From Streptomyces klenkii (GTDB lineage: Bacteria > Actinomycetota > Actinomycetes > Streptomycetales > Streptomycetaceae): a DNA stretch of 64,000 bases. Shown piece after piece: positions 1-8,283 of this stretch; position 1 is the first letter of the stretch; each line of letters starts with the position of its first letter. A program made the position numbers and the translations under genes. The notes under the pieces were generated by a model, which saw only the letters and a program-made list of their open reading frames with translations, was not told the origin of the DNA and made no database searches. The DNA lies in NCBI RefSeq assembly GCF_003626645.1, contig NZ_RBAM01000013.1:62001-126000 (forward strand), in the 5' to 3' direction.

Positions 1-570
1 GTCACGGCCGCCATCACCGCCGACGCCTCCGACGGCGGCAAGATCGACGCCGTCGACTACGCGGGCGCCGCCCGCTACGTCGACTGGTACAACCCCATGA
101 CCTACGACTTCTTCGGCGCCTGGGACGCCAAGGGCCCCACGGCCCCGCACTCCCCCCTCACGTCCTACACCGGCATCCCCAAGCCCGGCTTCAACAGCGA
201 CGCCACGATCACCAAGCTCAAGTCCCTCGGCGTGCCCTCCTCCAAGCTCCTGCTCGGCATCGGCTTCTACGGCCGCGGCTGGACCGGCGTGAACCAGTCG
301 GCGCCCGGCGGGACGGCCACCGGCCCGGCGAAGGGCACGTACGAGGACGGCTTCGAGGACTACAAGGTCCTCAAGGCCAAGTGCCCGGCCAACGGCACGG
401 TGGCGGGCACGGCCTACGCCAAGTGCGGCAGCGACTGGTGGAGCTACGACACCCCGTCGACGATCGCCGGGAAGACGGCGTACAAGAACCGTCAGGGGCT
501 GGGCGGCACATTCTTCTGGGAGCTGAGCGGCGATACGGCCGACGGCGAACTGATCAAGTCGATCGGCTGA
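1..570 (+). CDS. GH18 chitinase, C-terminal part (5' end outside window)
   Basis: Reading frame 1 is open from the first base, so only the C-terminal ~189 residues are present. They show the second half of a GH18 TIM barrel: YNPMTYDFFGAWD (the conserved Met-x-Tyr-Asp strand that lines the substrate site), LLLGIGFYGRGW, and the final barrel strand GGTFFWELSGDTADGELIKSIG. The catalytic DxxDxDxE strand must lie upstream of the window. The protein ends right after the barrel with no C-terminal binding module, so any chitin-binding domain would be N-terminal. It should be secreted and cleave chitin. Its last 79 bases overlap the 3' end of the opposing ABC ATPase gene. Confidence 0.93.
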   Translation, partial: VTAAITADASDGGKIDAVDYAGAARYVDWYNPMTYDFFGAWDAKGPTAPHSPLTSYTGIPKPGFNSDATITKLKSLGVPSSKLLLGIGFYGRGWTGVNQSAPGGTATGPAKGTYEDGFEDYKVLKAKCPANGTVAGTAYAKCGSDWWSYDTPSTIAGKTAYKNRQGLGGTFFWELSGDTADGELIKSIG

Positions 571-1391
571 CGGCGACCGGGCGTGCGGTGGTCGAAGGCG
601 ATCAAGGGATCGCCCGTCAGCGGGTGGTCGACCACCGCCGCCCGGACGCCGAAGACATCGGCCAGCAGCTCCGGGGTCAGCACCTCCCGCGGCGGGCCCG
701 AGGCCACGAGCGCGCCCTCGTGCAGGACGTGGAGGCGGTCGCACAGCGACGCCGCCGCGTTCAGGTCGTGCAGGGACAGCAGGGTCGTCCGGCGCTGCGC
801 GCGCAGCAGGGCCAGGAGCTCGACCTGATGCAGGACGTCCAGGTGGTTCGTCGGCTCGTCCAGGACCAGCACCTGCGGGTCCTGGGCCAGCGCCCGCGCC
901 AGCAGCACCCGCTGGCGCTCGCCGCCCGACAGCGCCGAGAAGCGCCGCTTCTCCGCCCCCGCGAGCCCGACCCCGGCCAGCGCCGCCGCCACGATCTCCG
1001 CGTCGGCGCGGTCCTCGCCCGCGAACGCCCGCTTGTACGGGGTGCGGCCCATGGCCACCACCGCGCGCACCGAGAGTTCGAAGTCGCTGCCGCGCTCCTG
1101 CGGGAGCGCGGCCACCCGCCGGGCCGACTCGGCGGCGGTCAGCGACGTGATGTCCGTACCACCGACCAGCACCCGGCCCGCGTGCGGGCGCAGATAGCGG
1201 TAGACGGTGCGCAGGACCGTCGACTTGCCGCTGCCGTTCGGCCCGACCAGCCCGGCGATCTCCCCCTCCTCCGCGACCAGGTGCACCCCGGAGACGACCG
1301 TCCGCCCGGACAGGGACACCTCCAGGTCCTCGACGGCGATCCGCATTCCGCCCGTCGCCCCGCCTGCGATTCCGCCCGTGATTCCGTCCAT
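492..1391 (-). CDS. Iron-siderophore ABC transporter ATP-binding protein (FecE type)
   Basis: 299 residues. It should energise import of an iron chelate through the permease encoded next to it. Walker A GPNGSGKS (~50-57), Q-loop region LPQERGSD, signature LSGGERQR (~154-161), Walker B VLVLDEP (~174-180), D-loop NHLD and the switch His in SLHD are all present. The ATG at 1391 is chosen because GGAGAGGGG precedes it and the permease stop is only 4 bp upstream; an ATG at 1346 (MRIAVEDLEV) is the alternative. The last ~35 residues (after LIAFDH) are an unusual tail that is antisense to the chitinase 3' end. It is the last gene of a three-gene operon. Confidence 0.93.
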   Translation of the reverse strand: MDGITGGIAGGATGGMRIAVEDLEVSLSGRTVVSGVHLVAEEGEIAGLVGPNGSGKSTVLRTVYRYLRPHAGRVLVGGTDITSLTAAESARRVAALPQERGSDFELSVRAVVAMGRTPYKRAFAGEDRADAEIVAAALAGVGLAGAEKRRFSALSGGERQRVLLARALAQDPQVLVLDEPTNHLDVLHQVELLALLRAQRRTTLLSLHDLNAAASLCDRLHVLHEGALVASGPPREVLTPELLADVFGVRAAVVDHPLTGDPLIAFDHRTPGRRQPIDLISSPSAVSPLSSQKNVPPSP

Positions 1392-1395
1392 GCCG

Positions 1396-2478
1396 CTAGC
1401 CCCTCTCCACCAGGCGCCGGTCCAGCAGGTACAGCAGCGTCGGCGCACCGACGAGCGCCGTGACCACGCCCACCGGGAGTTCCTGGTCCGGCAGCGCCGT
1501 ACGGGCCACCAGGTCGACCACGACCAGCAGGACCGCGCCGAACAGCGCGGCCACCGGCAGCAGGACGCGGTGCGCGCCGCCCACGACCATCCGGCACACG
1601 TGCGGCACCATCAGCCCCACGAAGCCGATCGCGCCCGAGACGGACACCAGCACTCCGGTGAGCACGCTCGTCACGACGAACAGCTCGCGCCGCAGCCGTG
1701 TCACGTCCACGCCCAGCCCCGCCGCGGTCTCGTCGCCCATCAGCACCGCGTCGAGCGCCCGGGCCCGGGCCAGGAGCGCGGCGAGGCCGAGCACCACGGC
1801 CGCGGCGGGCACGCCGAGCGTGGACCACTGGGCGCCGCCGAGGGAGCCCATCAGCCAGAACAGCACGCCGTGCGTCTGCTGGTCGTCGCCGGCCTGGAGC
1901 ACCAGGTAGTGCGTGAAGCCGGACAGGAACTGGCCGATGCCCACGCCCGCCAGCACCAGCCGCAGCGGCGAGAACCCGCCCCCGCGCCGCGCCATCGCCC
2001 ACACCAGCGCGAACGACGCGAGCGCGCCGGCGAACGCCGCCGCCGAGAGCCCGAGCCCCAGCAGCCCGCCCGCGCCCGCCCCCAGCACGATCGCCCCGAC
2101 CGCGCCGAGCGAGGCCCCGCTGGAGATGCCCAGCAGGTACGGGTCCGCGAGCGGGTTGCGGACGAGGGCCTGGACGGCGGTGCCCACCAGGCCCAGGCCC
2201 GCGCCCACCACGGCCGCCAGCAGCGCCCGCGGCACCCGCAGCCGCCACACGATCAGGTCCTGGGTGCCCGGCACCGGCGCCTGGCCGCTCACCCCGCGCA
2301 CCACCGAGGACCACACGTCGCCGAGCGGCACGTCCGAGGAGCCCAGGCACACCGAGGCCGTCAGCGCGACCAGCAGTGCGCAGCCCAGCGCGGCCGCCAC
2401 CCACGGCGCCCGCGCCCCGGGCTCGCGCTCCTCCGCCCGCTCCGCGGCGACCGCGGCGGGCGCCCCCAGGGACCCCAC
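1396..2478 (-). CDS. Iron-siderophore ABC transporter permease (FecCD family)
   Basis: 360 residues, a normal length for a single FecCD permease. Hydrophobic helices run through the protein, with family landmarks LRVPRALLAAVVGAGLGLVG, VRNPLADPYLLGISSGA and, near the C-terminus, GFVGLMVPHVCRMVVG. The GTG start abuts the TAA stop of the binding-protein gene, so translation is probably coupled; there is no strong ribosome site of its own. Only one permease gene is seen, so the transporter is probably a homodimeric channel with the downstream ATPase. The actual chelate cannot be told from the sequence. Confidence 0.92.
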   Translation of the reverse strand: MGSLGAPAAVAAERAEEREPGARAPWVAAALGCALLVALTASVCLGSSDVPLGDVWSSVVRGVSGQAPVPGTQDLIVWRLRVPRALLAAVVGAGLGLVGTAVQALVRNPLADPYLLGISSGASLGAVGAIVLGAGAGGLLGLGLSAAAFAGALASFALVWAMARRGGGFSPLRLVLAGVGIGQFLSGFTHYLVLQAGDDQQTHGVLFWLMGSLGGAQWSTLGVPAAAVVLGLAALLARARALDAVLMGDETAAGLGVDVTRLRRELFVVTSVLTGVLVSVSGAIGFVGLMVPHVCRMVVGGAHRVLLPVAALFGAVLLVVVDLVARTALPDQELPVGVVTALVGAPTLLYLLDRRLVERG

Positions 2479-3546
2479 TTACTTGACCCGGTCCGGGTGC
2501 AGCGTGTGCGCGATCTCGCGGACGGTGTCCGCGCTGCGCACGCCGCCGATCGTGGTGCGCTCGGAGCCGATGCGCAGGAAGCGGCCCTCCTTGACGGCCG
2601 TGAGGTCCTTCGTGGCGGGGAAGGTCTTCAGGAACTCCGCGGCTTCGTCGAAGGCCTTGGCGTTCGCCTCGTCGCTGCCGCGGTTGCGGACGCCGAGCTG
2701 GATCCAGTCGGGGTTCTTGGCGACGACGTCCTCCCAGCCCACGGGCTTGAAGTCGCCGTCGCAGCCGTCGAAGACGTTGCGGCCGCCGGCCATGGAGATC
2801 ACGGCGTTGGCGACCTGCCGGTTGCACACGGCCATCGGCTGCTTGGTGCCCGCGTCGTAGTCGAAGAAGAAGTACGAGGGCCGCTTGCCGGCGGGGACGT
2901 CCTTGAGGGCGTCGCGCACGGCGCCCGTCTTCTTCCGCATGTCCTGCACCAGTTCGGCGGCGCGCGCGGAGGTGCCGGTGACCTTGCCGAGCTCCTCGAT
3001 GTCGGCCTCGACGCCCGACAGGTCCGTCCGCGGGCTCTTGCTCATCGACGCGCAGGCCGTCGACTTCAGGAAGACGTGCTTGATGCCGGCGGCCTTGAAC
3101 TCCTCGGCCGTCGGCGCGTCGCCCATCTTGCCCATGTTCTTCATGGACGAGAACGCGTCGACGTAGAGGTCCGCGCCCGAGCCGAGCAGCTTCTCCTTGG
3201 GGATCACCGTCTTCCCCAGCGCCGGCACCTTCGCCGCCCGGTCCGCGTACTGCCCCGGCATGGCGCCCTTGCCGGGCGGGAAGCCCGTGCCGGCCGCCTT
3301 GTCGGCCGCGCCCAGCCACATGAGCAGTTCCAGGCCCGCGGCGTTGCTGGTGACGATCTTCTTCGGCGCCGCGTCGAAGGTGGTCTTCGCGCCCATGCAG
3401 TCCGTGACGGTCACGGGGAAGCCGGACCGCGCGCCGGACCCGGCGTCGTCGGACTTCTCCGCCGCACCGCCACCGCCGCCGCTACCGCAGGCCGTCGCCG
3501 ACAGGGCCACTGCGGCCAGGACACCGCACCACGCACGAGGGCGCAT
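2479..3546 (-). CDS. Iron-siderophore substrate-binding lipoprotein (FecB type)
   Basis: 355 residues. MRPRAWCGVLAAVALSATAC is a lipoprotein signal with the lipidated Cys at residue 20, followed by a Gly-rich linker. The mature part is a class III periplasmic binding protein (PF01497 type), with KKIVTSNAAGLELLMWLGAADKAAG and a C-terminal lobe ending near GGVRSADTVREIAHTL. The ATG at 3546 is preceded by CTGGAG at good spacing. First gene of the uptake operon. A region between it and the divergent PIG-L gene (3547-3762) carries the promoters. No siderophore biosynthesis gene is in the window, so it may take up a foreign or distantly encoded chelator. Confidence 0.92.
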   Translation of the reverse strand: MRPRAWCGVLAAVALSATACGSGGGGGAAEKSDDAGSGARSGFPVTVTDCMGAKTTFDAAPKKIVTSNAAGLELLMWLGAADKAAGTGFPPGKGAMPGQYADRAAKVPALGKTVIPKEKLLGSGADLYVDAFSSMKNMGKMGDAPTAEEFKAAGIKHVFLKSTACASMSKSPRTDLSGVEADIEELGKVTGTSARAAELVQDMRKKTGAVRDALKDVPAGKRPSYFFFDYDAGTKQPMAVCNRQVANAVISMAGGRNVFDGCDGDFKPVGWEDVVAKNPDWIQLGVRNRGSDEANAKAFDEAAEFLKTFPATKDLTAVKEGRFLRIGSERTTIGGVRSADTVREIAHTLHPDRVK

Positions 3547-3762
3547 CAGACAACTCCAGGAAAATCGGTTTCGCCACGGCCCGCCGGTGCGGGCCCGGAT
3601 CAGGTAGTCGGACCGCGGGACCGCCCGGTTCCCGCGTGTCGCGAAGAACTGCGACGTACTCTTCATCGAACGCCCTGCCGACGGCGCGCGGCGCGCGGCG
3701 CCCCGGGGCGGATCCGACCGGCTGAAGGCTGACGGCCGTACTGAAGGCTGAAGGAGACCGTG

Positions 3763-4581
3763 ATGGCGGATGCGACGGAAGTGACGGCCACGGCGGGCAC
3801 GACGGGGACGGATACGGGCACGGCGGATGCGGCGGGCGCTGCGGAGCAGGCCGCCGCCCTGCTCAAGGAGATGCCCACCGACTGGCGGCGCGCCCTCGCG
3901 ATCGTCGCCCACCCCGACGACCTCGAATACGGCGCCTCCGCCGCCGTCGCCGCCTGGCTGGACGACGGCCGCGAGTGCGTCTACCTGCTGGCCAGCGCCG
4001 GCGAGGCCGGGATCGACACCCTGGCCCCCGCCGAGGCCGGCCCGCTGCGCGAGCGCGAGCAGCGGGCGAGCGCGGCCGCCGTGGGGGTGGCGACCGTGGA
4101 GTTCCTCGGCCACCCCGACGGCGTCATCGAGTACGGCACGGCCCTGCGCCGCGACTTCGCCGCCGCCATCCGACGCCACCGCCCCGAGCTCGTGCTGACG
4201 CTCAACCACCACGACACCTGGGGCGGCACGTACTGGAACACGCCCGACCACCGCAACGTCGGCCGGGCCGTCCTCGACGCCGTCGGCGACGCCGGCAACC
4301 GCTGGATCTTCCCCGACCTCGCCGAGGAGGGCCTCGTGCCCTGGGACGGCGTGCGCTACGTGGCGGTGGCCGGCTCCCCGCAGCCGACCCACGCCGTCGA
4401 CGCGAGCAGCGGCCTGGAGCGGGCCGTCGCGTCCCTCCTCTGCCACCGCACGTACATCGAGGCGCTGACGAAGGAGGACCCGGAGACGTACTGCCGCACG
4501 TTCCTGGAGGGCAGCATGCGGGGCGTGGCGGCGCGGTTCGGGGGGCGGCCGGGCGTGGCGTTCGAGCTGTTCATCCGCTGA
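3763..4581 (+). CDS. PIG-L (LmbE-like) N-acetylglucosaminyl deacetylase family protein
   Basis: 272 residues. The AHPDD zinc motif is at ~49-53, followed by RxxE (REREQRASAAAVG), HPDG and the second metal His in NTPDHRNVG. The family removes N-acetyl groups from GlcNAc conjugates (mycothiol precursors, GPI, or antibiotic sugars). The Thr/Ala-rich first 30 residues are low complexity. The start is ATG 3763: AAGGAG sits 6 bases upstream, whereas the GTG at 3760 would be too close. Divergent from the iron-uptake operon. The substrate is unknown; it is not obviously the mycothiol enzyme MshB because no other mycothiol genes are near. Confidence 0.88.
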   Translation: MADATEVTATAGTTGTDTGTADAAGAAEQAAALLKEMPTDWRRALAIVAHPDDLEYGASAAVAAWLDDGRECVYLLASAGEAGIDTLAPAEAGPLREREQRASAAAVGVATVEFLGHPDGVIEYGTALRRDFAAAIRRHRPELVLTLNHHDTWGGTYWNTPDHRNVGRAVLDAVGDAGNRWIFPDLAEEGLVPWDGVRYVAVAGSPQPTHAVDASSGLERAVASLLCHRTYIEALTKEDPETYCRTFLEGSMRGVAARFGGRPGVAFELFIR

Positions 4582-4612
4582 CGGGCCGCGGGCGCGGAGG
4601 CGGACGCGCACC

Positions 4613-5809
4613 CTACGGGGCCGGAGCCCCCGCCGCCTCCTCCCCCTCGCCGGCGGCCGCTCCGTGGTACTCCGCCGCCCGTTCCATCACCAGGACCGCC
4701 ACGTCGTCCTGGAGCCGCCCGCCCGTGTGCGCGTCGAGGTCCGCGCGCAGCCGCCCCAGCAGCTGGGGGGTGGGCAGGGCGGCCCACGCGCCGAGCCGCT
4801 CCGCGAGCGGGTAGAAGCCGCCGTCCGGCGACCGGGCCTCGGTCACCCCGTCGGTGCAGGCCAGCACCCGGCAGCCGGGCGGCAGGGCGACGCGCTGCAC
4901 CGTCCGCGGCACGGCGGCCAGGTCGCCGAGGCCCAAGGGCAGCCCCGCGTCGGCCGGTTCCAGCTCGCGCACCCCGCCGTCCGGGCCGATCAGGAACGGC
5001 GCCAGGTGCCCGCAGTCCACGAACACCACCGGCACGTGCCCGTTGACGCCGGGGTCGCCCGGCCCCTCCTCCGTGCCGAAGGCCAGGGCCGTCACGAACT
5101 CCTCCGCCGCGCGCATCCGCACGTCCTCCGGCCGCCCGGCGTGCCGCTCCGGCAGCAACCGCGCCTGGTACTCCGCCGACCGGTGGTAGCGGTACAGCCC
5201 CTGCTCCATCGCCACCACCCCGCCCTCCAGGTCGCGCCGGTGGTAGGCCGCCTCGCGGAAGGCGGTCAGCACGGCCGCCCCCGCACCCAGCGTGCCCAGC
5301 CCCTTGCCCCGCACGTCACCGATGAGCACGCGCGTCCCGTACGGCGTGTCGACCACCTCGTACAGGTCGCCGCCGACGAGCGCCTCCCGCTGCGAGGACA
5401 CGTAGAAGCCGTCCACGACCACGCTGCGCGTGCGCAGCGGCAGCGGCCGCAGCAGCGCGCGCTGCGCGGCCTCGCCCGTGGCCCGCACGCGCTCCAGCAG
5501 CGACTCCGCGTCGCGCCGCAGCCGGGCGACGGCGATGCTCGCGCCGACCATCAGGGCGTTGCCGACGAACGAGCCGACCCTGTTGACGGGCACCTCGCCG
5601 TTGACGACGCCGTGGTGCGCCACCATCAGGCAGAAGTCGAGGACGCCGACGAACACCGTCTGCCGGTACGTGCACACCGCCGCGGCCGTCATCGGGGCGA
5701 GGGCGGCGAAGACGTCCAGGCGGAGGTTCGACGGTGTCATCAGGTCGACGGCCACGATGGCGCCCAGGTAGGCCAGGACCAGCGCGAAGGGGAGTCTGCG
5801 CGACGACAC
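4613..5809 (-). CDS. Membrane-anchored SpoIIE-family (PP2C-type) serine/threonine phosphatase
   Basis: 398 residues from the start chosen here. Three or four hydrophobic segments fill residues ~5-100, followed by a short coiled linker and a C-terminal PP2C/SpoIIE domain: GGDLYEVVDTPYGTRVLIGDVRGKGL, FVDCGHLAPFLI, LACTDGVTEAR and LQDDVAVLVM hold the metal-binding aspartates. Such phosphatases usually dephosphorylate STAS-domain anti-sigma antagonists in actinomycete stress signalling; no partner is encoded nearby. GTG 5809 is preferred because GGAGG lies 10 bases upstream and the protein then begins just before the first helix; a GTG at 5875 would add a basic RSRSRS tail without a ribosome site. 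Confidence 0.87.
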   Translation of the reverse strand: MSSRRLPFALVLAYLGAIVAVDLMTPSNLRLDVFAALAPMTAAAVCTYRQTVFVGVLDFCLMVAHHGVVNGEVPVNRVGSFVGNALMVGASIAVARLRRDAESLLERVRATGEAAQRALLRPLPLRTRSVVVDGFYVSSQREALVGGDLYEVVDTPYGTRVLIGDVRGKGLGTLGAGAAVLTAFREAAYHRRDLEGGVVAMEQGLYRYHRSAEYQARLLPERHAGRPEDVRMRAAEEFVTALAFGTEEGPGDPGVNGHVPVVFVDCGHLAPFLIGPDGGVRELEPADAGLPLGLGDLAAVPRTVQRVALPPGCRVLACTDGVTEARSPDGGFYPLAERLGAWAALPTPQLLGRLRADLDAHTGGRLQDDVAVLVMERAAEYHGAAAGEGEEAAGAPAP

Positions 5810-5958
5810 CGTGGCGAGACCTCCACGCCGGGACGGAACGGAACGAGAACGGGAGCGGGAACGCGGGCAGGACACATGGGGGCATTTGTGCCATTACACC
5901 CTGGCACGGGTGATGCATCCCGGCCACCGCTGCGATCTTGGTGCCGCCGCCTCTTGAC

Positions 5959-7053
5959 TCAGAGTTTGCGGTAGGCGCGGGCGTCGTCCGCCGCGGCGAG
6001 CACGGCCGCGAGGTCGCCGCCGGCCGAGGCCGTCACCAGGGCGGCCACCGCGCCCTCCACGAACGGGGCGTCGGCGATCCGCACCTCGGAGCCGCCGAAG
6101 CCCTCCGCGAGCAGCGCCTTCACCGTCAGGACCGCGCTGCCCATGTCGCAGAACACCGCCACGCCCCGGCCCTGGTCCGCCGCCCCCACCGCCCGGCGCA
6201 CCAGCTCGGCGCTGGTGCCGACCGCACCGTCCGGCAGCCCGCCGGCCGGGGCCGCGGGGGCCGGGTCGCCCGTGCCGACCAGGGCCTTCGCGAGCTCCGC
6301 CGTCGAAGCGGCGACCTCGCGGCTGTGCGAGACCAGCACGATGCCGACCCGGCCGGCGGGCTCCGCCCGCGCGGGGGCCTCGGCGGCCGCGGCCTCCCGC
6401 TCCGGCGGCACCGCGCACAGCTCCGGGTCCGTGGCCTCGTACAGCGCCGTGACCAGCAGCGCGGACGACGTCGCGCCCGGGTCCTGGTGGCCGATGCTGC
6501 GCTCGCCCAGATAGCTCGCCCGGCCCCGGCGGGCCTGGAGCGGAATCGTTGCCTTGGCCCCTTCGCGGGCCGCCCGCGCGGCGGCGTCCAGCGCGGCCAC
6601 GACGCCCTGCGGGAGGGCGGCGTTGTACGCGTCGGCGGCGGGTTGCAGCGCGTCGACCATCGTCTTGTCCCCGGGCGCCGAGTCCCCGAGCCGCCGCACG
6701 CTCGCCACGGCGGCGCCGAGCGCCCGCCCCAGCGTCTCCGCTTCGACCACGGGCTCCTCGCCCAGCACCTTCCCCATGCGCCGCAGCACCGTCCCGTACA
6801 GCGGCCCCGACGCCCCGCCCACGGTGTTCGTCAGATGCGCCCCGACGGCCGTGAGCAGCGCCCCCGGCGTGGCGGGCGGCTCCGCGGCCACCGCCTCGGC
6901 GGCGGAGGTGAACCCGCGCTTGAGGTTCGCGCCGTGATCGGCGTCGCCGATGGCGGCGTCGAGTTCGGTGAGGTGCGCCGACTCCGCCACGATCACGCGC
7001 GTGGCGCGGTCGAGGAAGCGGCGGAAGAAGGCGAGGTCGAGCGGGACGGTCAT
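5959..7053 (-). CDS. Dihydroxyacetone kinase DhaL-DhaM fusion protein
   Basis: 364 residues. Residues ~1-205 are a DhaL (ADP-binding) domain: DAAIGDADHGANLKRGF holds the Asp/His metal cluster, with NTVGGASGPLYGT and PGDKTMVDAL. A ~25-residue Ala/Pro-rich linker leads to a DhaM-type PTS EIIA domain starting GRVGIVLVSHSREVA, where the His of VSHS is the phospho-acceptor, then CDMGSAVLTVKALL. In PTS-dependent dihydroxyacetone kinases DhaM passes phosphate to ADP on DhaL, and DhaL phosphorylates the substrate held by DhaK. DhaK is not adjacent. The ATG at 7053 has GGGAG at good spacing. Confidence 0.9.
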   Translation of the reverse strand: MTVPLDLAFFRRFLDRATRVIVAESAHLTELDAAIGDADHGANLKRGFTSAAEAVAAEPPATPGALLTAVGAHLTNTVGGASGPLYGTVLRRMGKVLGEEPVVEAETLGRALGAAVASVRRLGDSAPGDKTMVDALQPAADAYNAALPQGVVAALDAAARAAREGAKATIPLQARRGRASYLGERSIGHQDPGATSSALLVTALYEATDPELCAVPPEREAAAAEAPARAEPAGRVGIVLVSHSREVAASTAELAKALVGTGDPAPAAPAGGLPDGAVGTSAELVRRAVGAADQGRGVAVFCDMGSAVLTVKALLAEGFGGSEVRIADAPFVEGAVAALVTASAGGDLAAVLAAADDARAYRKL

Positions 7054-7068
7054 GTGCGGTGACTCCCT

Positions 7069-7128
7069 CGGTGAACGACTCGGTGAGCGACTCTGAGAAC
7101 GGCTCGGTGAACAGCTCCGTGAACAAAA
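7069..7128. repeat. Five imperfect 12-bp tandem repeats in the dhaLM leader
   Basis: Five consecutive 12-mers (7069-7080, 7081-7092, 7093-7104, 7105-7116, 7117-7128) share the pattern CGGTGAACGACT; the last is CCGTGAACAAAA. On the coding strand of dhaLM the core GTTCAC recurs every 12 bp, slightly more than one helical turn. The array ends about 15 bp upstream of the dhaLM start. It could be a cluster of regulator half-sites or a slipped-strand minisatellite. Confidence 0.7.
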
Positions 7129-7305
7129 GGGCTCGGCCCGGCTCAGCGTAATGTGCGGGCGTCGCGCGCATGATCGCCCGGGGGCCGGGCGGTGTCCGGC
7201 CGCCGTCGTGGCGCCGGGCGGCTTCCCATGGCGAGGGGCCGGTGGCATAGTGCCGGGCGGTCCGGTCCTGTCTCTTCCTGCCCTTGTTGCTCAGGAGGCG
7301 CGCTG

Positions 7306-7998
7306 ATGCGGCGGAACCCCGTGCTGTTGCTGTGGGCGGTCGTGGTCATGGCGGTGGCCGCCGCTCTTGTTCCGCTCGGTTCCGCCCCCGCGCGGGCGGA
7401 CCCCCCGCCCCACCCCGTGATCTTCGTGCACGGGCGCAACGCCGGGCCCGGCGTGTGGGACGGGATGCGGGCGGACTTCGCCGCCGCCGGCTATCCGCAG
7501 GAGCGGCTGCACGCCTGGTCGTACGACACGAGCCGGTCGTCGAACGAGGCGCTCGCCGGGGAGTTCGCCGCGTACGTGGACGGCGTCCTGGCCCGGACCG
7601 GCGCGGCGCGGGCGGACGTCGTCACGCACAGCCTGGGCGGCCTGCCGACGCGCTGGTACCTCGCGTTCGGCGGCGGTACGGGCAAGGTCGCGCACTGGGT
7701 CTCGCTCGGCGGGCCCAACCACGGGACGAGCCTGGCGTATCTGTGCGCGCTGTGGGACCAGGGCTGCAAGGACATGACACCGGGCTCGTACGTCCTGACG
7801 CACCTCAACGCCGACGACGAGACGCCGGGCCCCACGCGCTACGCGACGTGGTGGTCGTCCTGCGACGAGCAGATCGCCCCCGTGTCGAGCACGGCACTCG
7901 ACGGCGCGGAGAACCACGCGACGGCCGGGTGCCTCAAGCACAACGATCTGCTCACCGATGACACCGTGTCACAGCAGGTGCTGGCGTTCCTCCGCTGA
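7306..7998 (+). CDS. Secreted lipase / esterase (Lipase_2-like alpha/beta hydrolase)
   Basis: 230 residues. A signal peptide (MRRNPVLLLWAVVVMAVAAA, cleavage near APARA-D at ~31) precedes an alpha/beta hydrolase. VIFVHGRN provides the oxyanion-hole strand, and THSLGG holds the nucleophile Ser109. The C-terminal DEQIAPVSS and CLKHNDLL supply plausible Asp and His of the triad. Four cysteines suggest disulfides in the mature enzyme. AGGAGG lies 7 bases before ATG 7306. It should hydrolyse acylglycerols or similar esters outside the cell. Monocistronic. Confidence 0.9.
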   Translation: MRRNPVLLLWAVVVMAVAAALVPLGSAPARADPPPHPVIFVHGRNAGPGVWDGMRADFAAAGYPQERLHAWSYDTSRSSNEALAGEFAAYVDGVLARTGAARADVVTHSLGGLPTRWYLAFGGGTGKVAHWVSLGGPNHGTSLAYLCALWDQGCKDMTPGSYVLTHLNADDETPGPTRYATWWSSCDEQIAPVSSTALDGAENHATAGCLKHNDLLTDDTVSQQVLAFLR

Positions 7999-8045
7999 CG
8001 GCCCCGGCGGCCTCGGAGGCCCCAGCAGCCCCGGCGGCCCGTGAG

Positions 8046-8252
8046 ATGATCATGGCCATGTGGAACCACGGGGGAACGTGCAGGAGCTGCGGGCGATCGG
8101 GCCGCTTCCGGCGCGGTCAGTGCCGGAAGTGCCGGCGCGGGGAACGGGCCGAGCTGGCCATGGACGCCGCGGACACGGCGATCGAGGTGGGCGCCCTGGG
8201 CGGTCTGTGGCGCGCGATCCGGGCCGTGGCGAAGGCGCTGCCCGACTTCTGA
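8046..8252 (+). CDS. Small double-CxxC (zinc-ribbon-like) protein, unknown function
   Basis: 68 residues or slightly fewer. CRSCGRSGRFRRGQCRKC forms two CxxC pairs that could bind one zinc, followed by an acidic-to-hydrophobic helical tail ending ALPDF. Three in-frame ATGs (8046, 8052, 8058) are possible and none has a clear ribosome site, so the exact start is open. It lies between the lipase and the convergent isocyanide-synthase gene. Rubredoxin-like or zinc-ribbon small proteins of this size are common in Streptomyces, with no known role. Confidence 0.5.
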   Translation: MIMAMWNHGGTCRSCGRSGRFRRGQCRKCRRGERAELAMDAADTAIEVGALGGLWRAIRAVAKALPDF

Positions 8253-8283
8253 GCACCCGCTGACCGCCCAGCGGCGCGAGCGC

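Noticed and set aside
381..1463. Long plus-strand reading frame (360 residues) opposite the ABC ATPase
   Set aside because: It is Arg/Gln/His-rich, has no domain, and is the antisense shadow of a clearly conserved minus-strand ATPase. High GC content creates many such frames.
492..3546. Siderophore biosynthesis locus
   Set aside because: Only uptake genes are present; no NIS synthetase, NRPS or hydroxylase is adjacent.
3547..4611. Apparent 710-residue extension of the binding lipoprotein
   Set aside because: The upstream part is antisense to the PIG-L gene. The true start is ATG 3546 with a ribosome site and lipobox.
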